The position numbers and the translations under genes are program-made. From the NCBI GenBank assembly GCA_023255485.1, contig JALRIJ010000004.1:1-32087 (forward strand): a DNA stretch of 32,087 nt. The letters are read 5' to 3'. The stretch comes from Flectobacillus sp. (GTDB lineage Bacteria; Bacteroidota; Bacteroidia; Cytophagales; Spirosomataceae). Each line of letters opens with the position of its first letter. The stretch's first letter is position 1. The notes below the pieces were generated by a model that saw only the letters and a list, made by a program, of their open reading frames with translations, had not been told where the DNA came from and did not search any database. This document shows, one piece after another, positions 20,701-28,305 of the stretch.

Positions 20701-22070
20701 TCCTTCGTAGTGTTACTCGTTTGCTTATGGCAATTCGTGGTATTCAGGTAAATTATAATATCAATGAAACAACGACTTTACCGGGCTTTTTACCATCGCC
20801 AGGCTTATTAGGAATGAGCTCGACGGGGTCTGCCCCTGGGTTTGGTTTCGTAACGGGTAGTCAGGACGGAGATGTACGATTCCGAGCTGGGGAGAATGGA
20901 TGGCTTACCAAAAGTACCGTTCAAAATACGCCATTCGTACAAACCAAAACGCAAAACTTAACCTATCGAAGTGCGATAGAACCTTTCAAGGATTTCAAAA
21001 TTCAGGTAGAAGGAAAATGGAGTCGTTCGGATAATTATCAAGAGTTCTACCGACCAGCAACGCTTGGTGGTAAATTTGAAAGCCAAAGTCCAGTCCATTC
21101 GGGTAATTATACCATGACATTCTGGTCGTTCTTGACGGCGTTCGACAGCAATGCACCGAATGAAACTTCGGGTATTTTCAATCGATTCAAAGACTATAGA
21201 AGTATTATTAAACAACGCTTAGAAAATAGTAGAACATTTGGTTCGGACGAACGATACAATTTGAATTCGCAAGATGTGTTAATTCCTGCTTTCTTTGCGG
21301 CCTACAGTGGGGTGTCACCAAATGCGGTGAGTTTTTCTCCTTTTGTGAATATCCCATTACCAAACTGGCGTTTAGATTATAATGGTTTAGCAAATGTGGG
21401 TTGGTTTAAGCGTAAGTTCTCGTCGATAGCAGTGACGCACTCTTACACTTCTACTTATAGCGTAGGTAATTTCGTGTCGTCGTTAAGCTATGATAATCCA
21501 TTTGAGTTGAATATCAATAATATGTTGTATCCACTTTCGTCTAAAGTGGATGAACAAGGCTATTTGATTCCTGTTTATGTGATGAGTACGATTACGTTCC
21601 AAGAAAAATTTGCTCCTTTTATTGGGTTCAATGCAACGACCAAAAATAAGATTTCATTGCGTTTGGAATACTCACAAGATAGAAGTGTTGGGTTAAATTT
21701 AGCGAACTCACAAGTGGCTGAATTAAGTAATAAGGATTTAACCTTTGGAATGGGCTTTACGAAAGCAAATATGTTGATTCCTTTCAAAGTGAATCGTCAG
21801 CGAGTGAAATTACCGAACGATTTGAAGTTCCAAATGAACTTAACCGTGCGTGATACTCGTACTATTCAGCGTAAATTAGATGCAGAAACGGTAGTAACTA
21901 ATGGGTTCTTAAACTTCCAATTCCGTCCACAAATTACGTATAATGTGAGTAAACGTATGAGTATGAGTATGTATTTCGACAAAATGTTCAACAATCCGTA
22001 TGTGTCAAATACGTATTACCGCTCAACGATTGCCGCAGGCTTCCAAGTGCGTTTCAGTTTGTCGGACTAG
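14739..22070 (+). CDS. sprA: SprA/Sov, outer-membrane translocon of the type IX secretion system
   Basis: The product is about 2443 residues, close to F. johnsoniae SprA and P. gingivalis Sov. There is no suitable ATG. GTG 14739 gives a short basic start followed by a signal peptide (FYILSGSLVLSVFASLAWVLPA); TTG 14691 would add 16 residues and overlaps a -7 box. The sequence is typical of the family: an N-terminal barrel segment (KLNLNTNFDTKASFNF), large periplasmic/plug segments, and many amphipathic beta-strand stretches up to a C-terminal barrel end (GFQVRFSLSD). SprA forms the very large single-chain barrel through which T9SS cargo crosses the outer membrane, and it supports gliding in motile species. 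It is followed by gcvH after 241 bp. No frameshift is evident. Confidence 0.95.
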   Translation: MQRNKFYILSGSLVLSVFASLAWVLPARMNTMSNWNDFVSSEEMIAEGDTIKKSGRRPRFKLKDRTTTRFSAKNANSPFVLKDPKGISTEFKLDSAGKIAVYEQFKDNPQLGDYRPAEQLSFKDYQKVQQQRFLRDYWRKYAASLDGKDDTKGRGLLPKIELPPSIDRIFGGSQVEFKPNGNILLDVGYLYQFYDNPLTPVNLRGTGNLSFQEQAQINFQGKIGDKLNLNTNFDTKASFNFQNQLKLAWRSNEEDILQNVEAGNTSWTLNSQLIPGVQNLFGLKTLMRFGKMDVTFVAAQQRSKQDCITLRGGSQGKSFEIRADNYDENRNFFLSSFFRENYERSLKSLPAITSGVTITRLEVYVTNRTNNTETLRNIVGLSDLGEAKPYNSQVTLVAGKTASASVDNKNNTLYTKYVADSSSAIGKALRQADKTTATLEQEGFNKGTDFDMLRGAKRLSEREFRFHPELGYISLVTPLRNDEVLAVSYEYTLNGQPHQVGELTENYQSRRDDEVLVMKLLKSSTIRNNLQHPMWNLMMKNVYSLNTQQINKLGFQLRVIYKDDQTGIDNPNLQDGPLKDIPLVKVFGLDKLNTNGDQVTENGVEGDGNFDYVEGVTIDSKNGRVIFPVLEPFGSYLKSKVSSDVEATNKYVFDQLYRLTLTDAQQLQGKNKFFLKGSYQSAGGGEVTLPFGVDGKSVQVTAGGVPLTAGIDYIVEAELGKVRILNAGVSNSSREIKVCYEKPDLFNNQTRTLVGTHIDYILGKDFRVGGTFQHLSESPPGYLRRVQIGSEPVSNTVFGVDASIQRKSKLLTRMLDALPLLSTKETSAVDFQGEYATIIPAVNSTVQDNSFIDDFEAARNIFSLNNQSTAWKIGAVPNQFRGTVTDAPEVNFKRAKISAYTADFSLYGSSSFSVNVPGINAAETNNYAYERSVASQSLFPNRSQANNITGLPIGIFDVAYFPSERGMYNFNTDLDSKGHLPNPKGNFGAITRALTSDTDLDNANIETLEFWVMNPFVDGDGGIVRATGNRDQDRANAEIRNRVGGKFVINLGDISEDVIPDGRYNFENGIPVGEKVLVSANGKVRNVEETSWGLAPTRQFVTNAFDLQNGREAQDVGFDGLPNNPTATDTYFNEKTKFGDYLKQIRQKVTDADALSAIENDPSGDDFVHYLNSKYDNTSSIILRYKDYMGMENNSPSTSTTGTSGYTEASNQQPDREDLNNDNTINDTDAYYEYELDMKKEKMTIGQNFIVDKVTENGVDWFLVRIPVKNYSKRVGNINGFKSMRFIRMYMTEWEAPVVMRMASLQLAGYNYRKYTGDLNPRGLAEVPEPYDANFKLTTVSIEENGPAATKADNIVPYVVPPGFTRDRDVTTINNIALNEQSMSLSVEGLRDGDARAVFKNTMFDFINYKNLRMFFHTHSQTNETSTIDGKVTGFIRIGTDQVDNYYEIETKGLKATAPSASLTSRASTESPDAATEIWPVENEINIPFDRLREVKRERDKQNKSLTVPFKMEVEGNDGRTYTIRVVGRPDLSAVMSIMIGVRNPNDLPNDDHQPKTFTIWVDELRASGFDQTSGSAGVAKLGLKLADFANVTMNGSFKTYGFGGVQSKISDRSRENSLEYGVAANINLDKLLPQKWGFQIPMYVSYDRKNITPHFDPLDPDIPLEDKINTISDPDKREAYRKLVEDNTERKGINFSNVRKVRASGAEARPWDFENFTFTYAFSEMTRTSILINEYRQLSHKGGITYAFTSNPKPLEPFKELIKSSHPMLRWVKDFNINPLPNNVAIRADMDRSFVKTVLRNSDGTSSEGIQNFTNATPLFEKYWLMTRNYNLGWNLTKSVVINYAANVNAIIDEPSGDIDTQAKKDSVRRSLLRLGRTKNFEQNFSGVWRLPLNKSPLTDWMTADYSHKFGYVYTASSYNLRDSTGALFGNIIKNYRDRGITGKIDFVALYNRIRALRLANQPRVSRKNIARNPGDDEEIMKPQPNFLRSVTRLLMAIRGIQVNYNINETTTLPGFLPSPGLLGMSSTGSAPGFGFVTGSQDGDVRFRAGENGWLTKSTVQNTPFVQTKTQNLTYRSAIEPFKDFKIQVEGKWSRSDNYQEFYRPATLGGKFESQSPVHSGNYTMTFWSFLTAFDSNAPNETSGIFNRFKDYRSIIKQRLENSRTFGSDERYNLNSQDVLIPAFFAAYSGVSPNAVSFSPFVNIPLPNWRLDYNGLANVGWFKRKFSSIAVTHSYTSTYSVGNFVSSLSYDNPFELNINNMLYPLSSKVDEQGYLIPVYVMSTITFQEKFAPFIGFNATTKNKISLRLEYSQDRSVGLNLANSQVAELSNKDLTFGMGFTKANMLIPFKVNRQRVKLPNDLKFQMNLTVRDTRTIQRKLDAETVVTNGFLNFQFRPQITYNVSKRMSMSMYFDKMFNNPYVSNTYYRSTIAAGFQVRFSLSD

Positions 22071-22311
22071 GGTAAGAGAAAAGGGATTGACAGCTTTAGT
22101 TTTGATTTAAATCATTATTTTAAGCTCCGTAGTAGTTCACTTCTATGTGTGTACAAAATTGGTAGATTGTTTTTTTTGCTGTAAATTGCATCAATTTAAG
22201 AGACATCAGCATTATGACCTAATGCTTGATTCTCCTGAGTGAAAAGCCTATTGCTTGATGCTTATTGCCAAAAGCAATCCAAGAAATGTCAAACTAAAAA
22301 CAAAAAGATAA

Positions 22312-22692
22312 ATGAATTTTCCAGCAGAACTTCGTTATACAAGCGAGCACGAGTGGGTGAAAATAGATGGAGATATTGCCATCGTAGGTATTACTGATTT
22401 CGCACAGAGCGAATTAGGAGACATCGTTTATGTAGAAATCGAAACAGAAGGTGAAACACTAGCGGAAGGTGAAATCTTTGGTTCGGTTGAAGCTGTAAAA
22501 ACAGTTTCTGACTTGTTTTTGCCAGTAGCTGGTGAAATTTTAGAAGTAAATGCTGCCTTAGCAGACGATCCAGAATTGGTGAATACTGACCCTTATGGAG
22601 AAGGATGGATGATTAAAATGAAAGTGGCAACACTTGCTGATATTGAAGGTTTAATGGATGCTGATACCTACAAAACTCACGTAGGACATTAA
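22312..22692 (+). CDS. gcvH: Glycine cleavage system H protein
   Basis: The 126-residue product matches GcvH from end to end. The lipoyl-lysine is Lys63 in FGSVEAVKTVSDL, and the family motifs LRYTSEHEWV, GITDFAQSELGDIVYVE and NTDPYGEGWMIK are intact. GcvH carries the aminomethyl intermediate between the P, T and L proteins of glycine decarboxylation. No other gcv gene is nearby, so it must work with genes elsewhere. It is followed by a strong terminator. Confidence 0.97.
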   Translation: MNFPAELRYTSEHEWVKIDGDIAIVGITDFAQSELGDIVYVEIETEGETLAEGEIFGSVEAVKTVSDLFLPVAGEILEVNAALADDPELVNTDPYGEGWMIKMKVATLADIEGLMDADTYKTHVGH

Positions 22693-22713
22693 TCTTAATT
22701 TCCTCCAACTGAA

Positions 22714-22739
22714 AAGCCCTGTTTACAGGGCTTTTTTTT
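22714..22739 (+). terminator. Rho-independent terminator of gcvH
   Basis: AAGCCCTG pairs with CAGGGCTT around a short loop and is followed by a run of eight T residues ending at 22739. Confidence 0.92.
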
Positions 22740-22854
22740 GACCGTGTCCTAAAAACACCCCTTAGATGCCTCCAAAGGCAAGAATACCTTTTGAGCGATA
22801 CTTATCGTTGAGCGTCGTTTATTTTATTTCAACAAAATTATAATTTACAATACG

Positions 22855-24126
22855 GTGAAGATTCTTATTCGTTCTGCTAGAATTGTTTCTAAAAATACCA
22901 CACTCAATGGGTTGGTAAGAGATATTTTTATTGATAATGGTATCATTACTCAATTAGATGAGTTAATTGATGTAGAAGCAGATGAGATTATTGAAGGCAA
23001 CAATCTTTGTGTTTCTATTGGCTGGTTTGATATGCGTGTACATGCAAAAGACCCAGGCTATGAGCATAAGGAAAGCCTTTATTCACTTGAGAAAGCTGCC
23101 TTAGCAGGAGGCTTTTCTTCTTTGGCTCTTTTGCCCAATACCAAACCTGTTGTACAAACTCGTGAAAGTATTCATTACCTCAAAAGAGCAGGAGACTTAG
23201 TGAAGTTTTATCCGATGGCTGCCGTTACGGTGAATACAGACGGGAAAGATTTTACGGAAATGATTGACCTTCACGAAGCGGGAGCAGTTGCTTTCTCTGA
23301 CGGTGAACATCCTTTGCAGAATCCTGATATTTTGTTGAAAACACTTCAATATTTGACTCAGTTTGGTGGCGTTTTAATTAATCAACCAGAGGATAAAAAT
23401 CTTACCCATTTCGGGCAAATGCACGATGGAGTCGTAAGTGCTTTGATAGGGATGAAAGGCATGCCTAACATGGCGGAGGAAATTATGATTATGCGTGATT
23501 TGAAGTTGTTGGAGTATGTAATGGATACGCCCTTTGGGGATTTAAGTAACGATAAAAGTCTGTTGCATTTCTCTTGTATCTCAACTGCCGAATCAGTGAA
23601 TTTAATTCGTCAAGGTAAAGCGAAAGGCTTGCCGATTTCATGCGATGTTGCGGCTCATCAGTTATGTTTTACCGAAGGTGATTTGGTCGATTTTGATACC
23701 AATTTTAAGGTAAATCCTCCTTTCCGTACTGCCGCAGATGTAAAGGCTCTTTGGGCTGGTTTAGCAGATGGCACGATTGATACCATCGTTTCGGATCATA
23801 CACCACATGATGAAGAATCGAAAAAGTTGGAATTTGATGTGGCAGATTTTGGAGCAATTGGCTTAGAAACGCTTTTCGCAGCAGTCAATACCTATAACGA
23901 AGGCTTATCACTAGAAGAAATAATTGAAAAAATAACCATCAATCCTCGTCGTATCTTACGCTTACCAATTCCTCAAATTGCGGTAGGAGAGAAGGCTAAT
24001 TTGACAATCTTTAGTCAGGACGAAACGTGGGTATATGTAGAAAAAAATATTGTATCAAGTGCCAAAAACTCGCCTTTCATCGGCAAACAGTTGAAGGGTA
24101 AAGCGATTGCAGTGATTTCAAAATAG
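22855..24126 (+). CDS. Dihydroorotase-like amidohydrolase lacking several metal ligands
   Basis: The 423-residue product starts at GTG 22855 (MKILIRSARI). The overall sequence follows class I dihydroorotases: GWFDMRVHAKDPGYEHKE near 56-73, NPPFRT near 287-292 and SDHTPHDE near 313-320. Several catalytic positions differ. The HxH motif reads R61-V-H63, the carboxylate D149 is present, the later histidines are replaced by Gln177 (QPED) and Cys241 (LHFSCIST), and D314 is kept. It therefore may not bind a normal two-zinc centre. Similar degenerate homologues exist in Flavobacterium as I recall. It could be a non-catalytic partner of aspartate carbamoyltransferase or have another role; annotation as pyrC should be treated with caution. 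It is followed closely by two DUF4199 genes. Confidence 0.85.
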   Translation: MKILIRSARIVSKNTTLNGLVRDIFIDNGIITQLDELIDVEADEIIEGNNLCVSIGWFDMRVHAKDPGYEHKESLYSLEKAALAGGFSSLALLPNTKPVVQTRESIHYLKRAGDLVKFYPMAAVTVNTDGKDFTEMIDLHEAGAVAFSDGEHPLQNPDILLKTLQYLTQFGGVLINQPEDKNLTHFGQMHDGVVSALIGMKGMPNMAEEIMIMRDLKLLEYVMDTPFGDLSNDKSLLHFSCISTAESVNLIRQGKAKGLPISCDVAAHQLCFTEGDLVDFDTNFKVNPPFRTAADVKALWAGLADGTIDTIVSDHTPHDEESKKLEFDVADFGAIGLETLFAAVNTYNEGLSLEEIIEKITINPRRILRLPIPQIAVGEKANLTIFSQDETWVYVEKNIVSSAKNSPFIGKQLKGKAIAVISK

Positions 24127-24153
24127 TTTTAATCACATTTTAGAAAAGAAGAA

Positions 24154-24702
24154 ATGTTTAAACTAACATATTTAAAATCCGTATTGTTATACGGGATTTT
24201 AGCAGGTGTTCTTACATTGGTTTACTGCTTTGTAGTGAAGTCAATGGGAGTGATTCCTTTGGATGGTAAAAAAGCCCCTAGTATCTTATTGAGTGGCGTT
24301 TGTATGGCCTTAGCGGTTTGGTCGTGCCGTGAAAAAAACGTGGATAAGGTAATCCATTTTTGGGAGTGTCTTCTAATTGCTAATCTTACCAATTTGGTAG
24401 GTGCTTGTATTAGTGCTACTGGATTGTATTATTGGTTGAGTGCAGACCCTACAATGGTTCAAGATTTTATTGCAGAATCGCTACGAGTCTTGACGTTGCC
24501 CAACGTGAAAGAAGAATATGTGAAAGATTTAGGAGAAGCGGTCTATAGTCAGGCAATTCAAGGGTTTAAATTGTTAACACCTAGTGATTTAGCATGGGAT
24601 GAACTCAAAGGCTTAAAAGGGAAGTTGCCACTTGGCTTTTTTATGTCGATGATGATTGCCATTTACTTTAAGAGACATTATATTACTCCCAAAGCTGTTT
24701 AA
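24154..24702 (+). CDS. DUF4199-like membrane protein (first of two)
   Basis: This 182-residue protein has hydrophobic segments at about residues 8-28, 42-57, 72-95 and 157-170 and a basic C-terminus. The layout resembles DUF4199 proteins of Bacteroidota. It begins 27 bp after the dihydroorotase-like gene and ends 6 bp before the second DUF4199 gene, so the three are probably co-transcribed. The loop between the third and fourth segments (about 97-155) is longer and more polar than in its neighbour. The function is unknown. Confidence 0.68.
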   Translation: MFKLTYLKSVLLYGILAGVLTLVYCFVVKSMGVIPLDGKKAPSILLSGVCMALAVWSCREKNVDKVIHFWECLLIANLTNLVGACISATGLYYWLSADPTMVQDFIAESLRVLTLPNVKEEYVKDLGEAVYSQAIQGFKLLTPSDLAWDELKGLKGKLPLGFFMSMMIAIYFKRHYITPKAV

Positions 24703-24708
24703 GGAATT

Positions 24709-25239
24709 ATGAGAGAACGTACACCGACTCAATTAGCCTTGAAATGGGGAGCTATTTTGAGTGTTTTAGGAATGATTAGTACAGCCCTTAATTATGTGCT
24801 GGAGGCCTATCGTGATAACACCGTGGCTACCATCGCCTTTGTGGTAGGACTTTTGGTGAGTACCATTGTCTATGTGCTGGCAATGAAAGCTGCTCGCACC
24901 AATAACGAAGGCTATTTGACTTTTGGACAAGGGTTTGAAATCGGGGCTTTGGTTTCGGCAATTTCAGGATTATTGGTTGCTGCTTTCAACGGGGTTTATT
25001 TACGATTTATTTCTCCTGAAACCATGCAAAAATTAGAGCAATTACAGCGTCAACTTGCCTTAGCAAGAGGTATGACGGCTGAGCAGTATGAGAAAAATAT
25101 TGCTTCGGCTTCGGGACAATTATCAAGTAGTGTCGGATTCTTATTCATTCTCAAGTTTTTTGTACTACTTGTTTTAGGAATTATAATTTCTTTGATTGTT
25201 GCTGCGTTTCTTAGAAAAGAGAAGTCTATTTTTGAATAA
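24709..25239 (+). CDS. DUF4199 membrane protein (second of two)
   Basis: This 176-residue protein contains the DUF4199 hallmark NNEGYLTFGQGFEIG (about residues 65-79) with flanking membrane helices near 13-30, 37-58, 80-100 and 142-168. The segment between the third and fourth helices is helical and charged (QKLEQLQRQL), and the C-terminus is basic (RKEKS). It starts 6 bp after the previous gene, which indicates an operon. The function is unknown. Confidence 0.82.
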   Translation: MRERTPTQLALKWGAILSVLGMISTALNYVLEAYRDNTVATIAFVVGLLVSTIVYVLAMKAARTNNEGYLTFGQGFEIGALVSAISGLLVAAFNGVYLRFISPETMQKLEQLQRQLALARGMTAEQYEKNIASASGQLSSSVGFLFILKFFVLLVLGIIISLIVAAFLRKEKSIFE

Positions 25240-25397
25240 TATAAGTAGTAAGACACATTTTTTAAGAATTATATAGTAACATCGTAAACATTGGCAATTG
25301 ATTGCTACGTTTTCACAGAACGATGTTATGTGGTTAATAATGCTTGTTTAGGTTCTTCCATTCACCACTATTTTATCAGTTTCTAACTTTTTCTTTC

Positions 25398-26123
25398 ATG
25401 CTCCAAATTTTTAAAAAAGAAATTAATACCTTCTTAAGTTCGTTGATAGGCTACATTGTTATTGGTGTATTTCTAACGACAACAGGTTTATTTGTTTGGT
25501 TTTTTAAAGACAATATACTTGATTTTGGCTATGCCGATATGTCTTCCTTTTTTCAGGTAGCACCCTTTGTCTTCTTATTTTTGATTCCTGCCATTACGAT
25601 GCGAGCATTTTCAGAAGAAGTGAAAAGTGGTACGATTGAATTACTTTTAACAAAGCCTTTAACGGCTTGGCAAATTGTCTTAGGAAAATACGTGGCTTGT
25701 TGTGCATTGATTCTTTTAGCCTTACTACCAACCTTGCTTTATTACTATTCGGTATATCAGTTAGGAAATCCACAGGGGAATGTAGATTCAGCAGCCGTCT
25801 TTAGTTCTTATCTTGGGCTCTTTTTATTAGGTTGTGTTTTTGCCGCAATGGGAGTGTTTACCTCTGCGTTAACCGATAGCCAAGTGACGGCTTTTGTACT
25901 AGCATTTGTACTATGCCTGATTCTTTACTACGCCATCAGTAGCTTTGCCGCTTTACCATTCATGGGTAGTTTTGGGTATCTACTCGGTAAATTAGGATTG
26001 GATTATCAATACGATGCTTTAGGGCGTGGCTTAATCGACTCTCGAAATGTTCTGTATTTCTTGTCGGTCATTTTTATAGCTCTCTTTGCAACTCGCTGGC
26101 GTTTGATAGCGTTGAGGAAATAA
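25398..26123 (+). CDS. gldF: Gliding-associated ABC transporter permease GldF
   Basis: The product is 241 residues from ATG 25398 (MLQIFKKEINTFLSSLIGY), the usual GldF start; an in-frame start at 25344 would add 18 atypical residues. It has about six membrane helices, the ABC-2 permease motif MRAFSEEVKSGTIELLLTKPLTAWQIVLGKY near residues 68-98 and the C-terminal LDYQYDALGRGLIDSRNVLYFLS. With GldA (ATPase) and GldG it forms an ABC transporter linked to gliding in Flavobacterium. Here gldG does not follow: the gene ends 6 bp before a strong terminator. Confidence 0.9.
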   Translation: MLQIFKKEINTFLSSLIGYIVIGVFLTTTGLFVWFFKDNILDFGYADMSSFFQVAPFVFLFLIPAITMRAFSEEVKSGTIELLLTKPLTAWQIVLGKYVACCALILLALLPTLLYYYSVYQLGNPQGNVDSAAVFSSYLGLFLLGCVFAAMGVFTSALTDSQVTAFVLAFVLCLILYYAISSFAALPFMGSFGYLLGKLGLDYQYDALGRGLIDSRNVLYFLSVIFIALFATRWRLIALRK

Positions 26124-26129
26124 GAATAA

Positions 26130-26186
26130 AAATAGCATAAAAAAGGTCGTTTCTTTCTGACAGAAACGACCTTTTTTATGCTATTT
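26130..26186. terminator. Bidirectional terminator with a perfect 25-bp stem
   Basis: Positions 26130-26154 are the exact reverse complement of 26162-26186, with a 7-nt loop. The arms contain A6/T6 blocks next to GGTCGTTTCT/AGAAACGACC. It lies between gldF and the convergent transporter gene and can serve both. Confidence 0.93.
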
Positions 26187-26310
26187 AACTTGAACCAGAA
26201 ACAGATATACTACAAGTTAATAACGTTGGGTGTTAGATAAATCACTTATTATCAAATAGTTGAATTAAAAAGGTGGAATTTAACATTCATCATTCCGAAT
26301 TCTTACTTTA

Positions 26311-27627
26311 TTAGTGCATAATGATGGGAGTATCCATGTTTTCGAGAGATTTCCCTTTTGTTTCTGGCATCATTTTCCAGACAAACAATAATTGTAGGCA
26401 CATCGTAAATGCAAAAAACGCAAAGACTAAGCCACCTCCAAATGTTTCTACGATATAAGGAAAGGTAAACGCAATGACAGAAGCCATAAACCAGTGGGTA
26501 AATGAGCCCAAGGCTTGCCCTTTAGCACGTACTTCGTTCGGGAAAATTTCTGAAATGAATACCCAAATAACAGCTCCTTGCGAGAACGCAAAAAAGGCGA
26601 TATAAGCAAACAGGTAAAAGGGAACATTCATACCCATTTGTTGGCTGTAGAAGGCATTAGAAACTAAAACTAAGGTCAGAATTAATCCAATAGAACCTAC
26701 AAACATTAAGGCTCTTCTGCCAAATTTATCAATCATACTAATACCCACTAGCGTAGATACTAAATTGATTAAACCAATACCTGCGGAAGAAAGGAGTGCC
26801 GAACTCTTGCCAATACCTGCCATTTCAAAAATGCGAGGAGCAAAGTAAATGATGGCATTGATTCCTGAAACCTGATTGAAAACGGCAAATAAAACCGCTA
26901 ATAAGATAGGTTTGCTGTAGGCCGCTTGAAACAAAGGCGTATTGCTCTGTGTTGCGTTCTTTAGAATAGAGTTAATTGTTCCTTCTACATTGGGCTCTCC
27001 AATGGTCGCTAAAATACTACGAGCTTGACTCACATCGTCCTTTTTGAGTAATAACCAACGAGGGCTTTCTGGAATAAACACAACGAGTAAGATATAAATA
27101 GCGGAAGGAATAGCCTGAATACCCAGCATTAAACGCCAGTCTTCTTCTCCAACTCCTGAGAGTAAGTAGTTAGATAAATAGGCCATCAAAATCCCAAACA
27201 CTACGTTAAATTGGAAAATAGCAACCAAGCGTCCTCGTTTGGCAGCAGGTGAAATTTCGGTGATATAAAGGGGGGCAACAACCGATGAAACCCCAACGCC
27301 AAAACCTCCTAAAAAACGGAAAAGTAAAAACACGGACCAGTCGTAGGCGTAAGCGGTACCGATGGATGAAAACAAATAAAGTGCTGCAATCAGAAAAAGT
27401 GATTTCTTTCGGCCTAAACTATCGGCAATCATACCACCACACATCGCTCCGAATACCGTGCCGATTAAGGCAATCGAAACGGTTAGTCCGTGTTGAAAAG
27501 CATCGAGTTGCCAGATTTGTTGTAAGGTTTGTTCGACACCCGAAATAACGGCTGTGTCGAAACCAAAAAGAAAACCGCCTAGTGCGGCAGATAAAGCCCA
27601 AACGAAAATTTTGGTATTCTGATTCAT
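26311..27627 (-). CDS. Sugar-porter family MFS transporter
   Basis: The 438-residue product has twelve predicted membrane helices and the sugar-porter signatures: GGFLFGFDTAVISG (about 17-30), DSLGRKKS after helix 2, PESPRWLLLKK near 187, QVSGINAIIYFAP near 253 and PETKGKSLE near the C-terminus. It resembles XylE-type proton/sugar symporters. The sugar cannot be assigned, and no sugar-catabolic gene is nearby. It is a lone minus-strand gene bounded by terminators on both sides. Confidence 0.93.
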   Translation of the reverse strand: MNQNTKIFVWALSAALGGFLFGFDTAVISGVEQTLQQIWQLDAFQHGLTVSIALIGTVFGAMCGGMIADSLGRKKSLFLIAALYLFSSIGTAYAYDWSVFLLFRFLGGFGVGVSSVVAPLYITEISPAAKRGRLVAIFQFNVVFGILMAYLSNYLLSGVGEEDWRLMLGIQAIPSAIYILLVVFIPESPRWLLLKKDDVSQARSILATIGEPNVEGTINSILKNATQSNTPLFQAAYSKPILLAVLFAVFNQVSGINAIIYFAPRIFEMAGIGKSSALLSSAGIGLINLVSTLVGISMIDKFGRRALMFVGSIGLILTLVLVSNAFYSQQMGMNVPFYLFAYIAFFAFSQGAVIWVFISEIFPNEVRAKGQALGSFTHWFMASVIAFTFPYIVETFGGGLVFAFFAFTMCLQLLFVWKMMPETKGKSLENMDTPIIMH

Positions 27628-27750
27628 GGGGGAAATGGATTTGATTATAAAAATGGAATTTCGTAGGTTAATATTACTAAAGAATCATTAGAAAATATAA
27701 TTTTTCGGTTATTGACTTGACTTTATGTAGTGATGTAGTCACTTTTTACC

Positions 27751-27783
27751 AAAAAAGCCCCTACCAATTCGATGGCAAGGGCT
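27751..27783 (-). terminator. Rho-independent terminator of the 136-residue gene
   Basis: On the minus strand, AGCCCTTGCCA pairs with TGGTAGGGGCT (two G-T wobbles) around a 6-nt loop and is followed by six T residues. It lies about 110 bp after the stop of the unrecognised gene. Confidence 0.72.
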
Positions 27784-27894
27784 TAGTGATATGTTTTTGA
27801 AGTGTAGTTGGCACAAAATACTTGTCGTATTTTATGGGCAAAGATTACTCTGTACCTACGTGCCTTGATAAACTTGATACCTTCTTGTAGGAGA

Positions 27895-28305
27895 TTAGGC
27901 TGCGTTTAAGTAATCGTCCGCATCTACTCTTTTATGAAATAAAGCTCTGAAGGTAGCCGCCATCGTCATGATTTGCTCTACTTTATGTTTAGCCATTCTA
28001 TATGGATAGTTATCTTCTACTGCTTGCATAAGTCCTGCGAAAGTAGCAGATAGCATATACAATTCTTCTAAATGAATTGAAAAGTCGACTACTTTGTACA
28101 TTAAAAAGCCTTTTCTTCCATTAGGGTTTACGATGAAAAGGATTAAGTAAAAATCCTCATCTCTCAAAAATGAAACTACTTGGGTACTGTTGAAATGCTT
28201 TGGTAAATGCCCGTTGTCGATAAGAATATCCAAAATTTCTACTTCGTTGGTACTCGTATATAAGTTTGATGTTAAGTACTGTTGATTGAATGCCGTGTTT
28301 TCCAT
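27895..28305 (-). CDS. Unrecognised 136-residue protein
   Basis: I do not recognise this protein. It starts MENTAFNQQYL, has no signal peptide, membrane helix or cysteine, and appears to be a small soluble alpha/beta protein. The middle holds strand-like stretches (FYLILFIVN, GFLMYKVVDFS) and the end is helical (HKVEQIMTMAATFRALFH). A real gene is supported by its clean start after a non-coding region, ordinary codon use and the terminator downstream. It is alone on its strand and faces away from nuoI across a 676-bp gap. Confidence 0.7.
   Translation of the reverse strand: MENTAFNQQYLTSNLYTSTNEVEILDILIDNGHLPKHFNSTQVVSFLRDEDFYLILFIVNPNGRKGFLMYKVVDFSIHLEELYMLSATFAGLMQAVEDNYPYRMAKHKVEQIMTMAATFRALFHKRVDADDYLNAA

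Noticed and set aside
22097-22104. TAGTTTTG as a promoter for gcvH
   Set aside because: It matches TAnnTTTG but lies over 200 bp before the gene and has no TTG at a suitable distance; such matches are frequent by chance.
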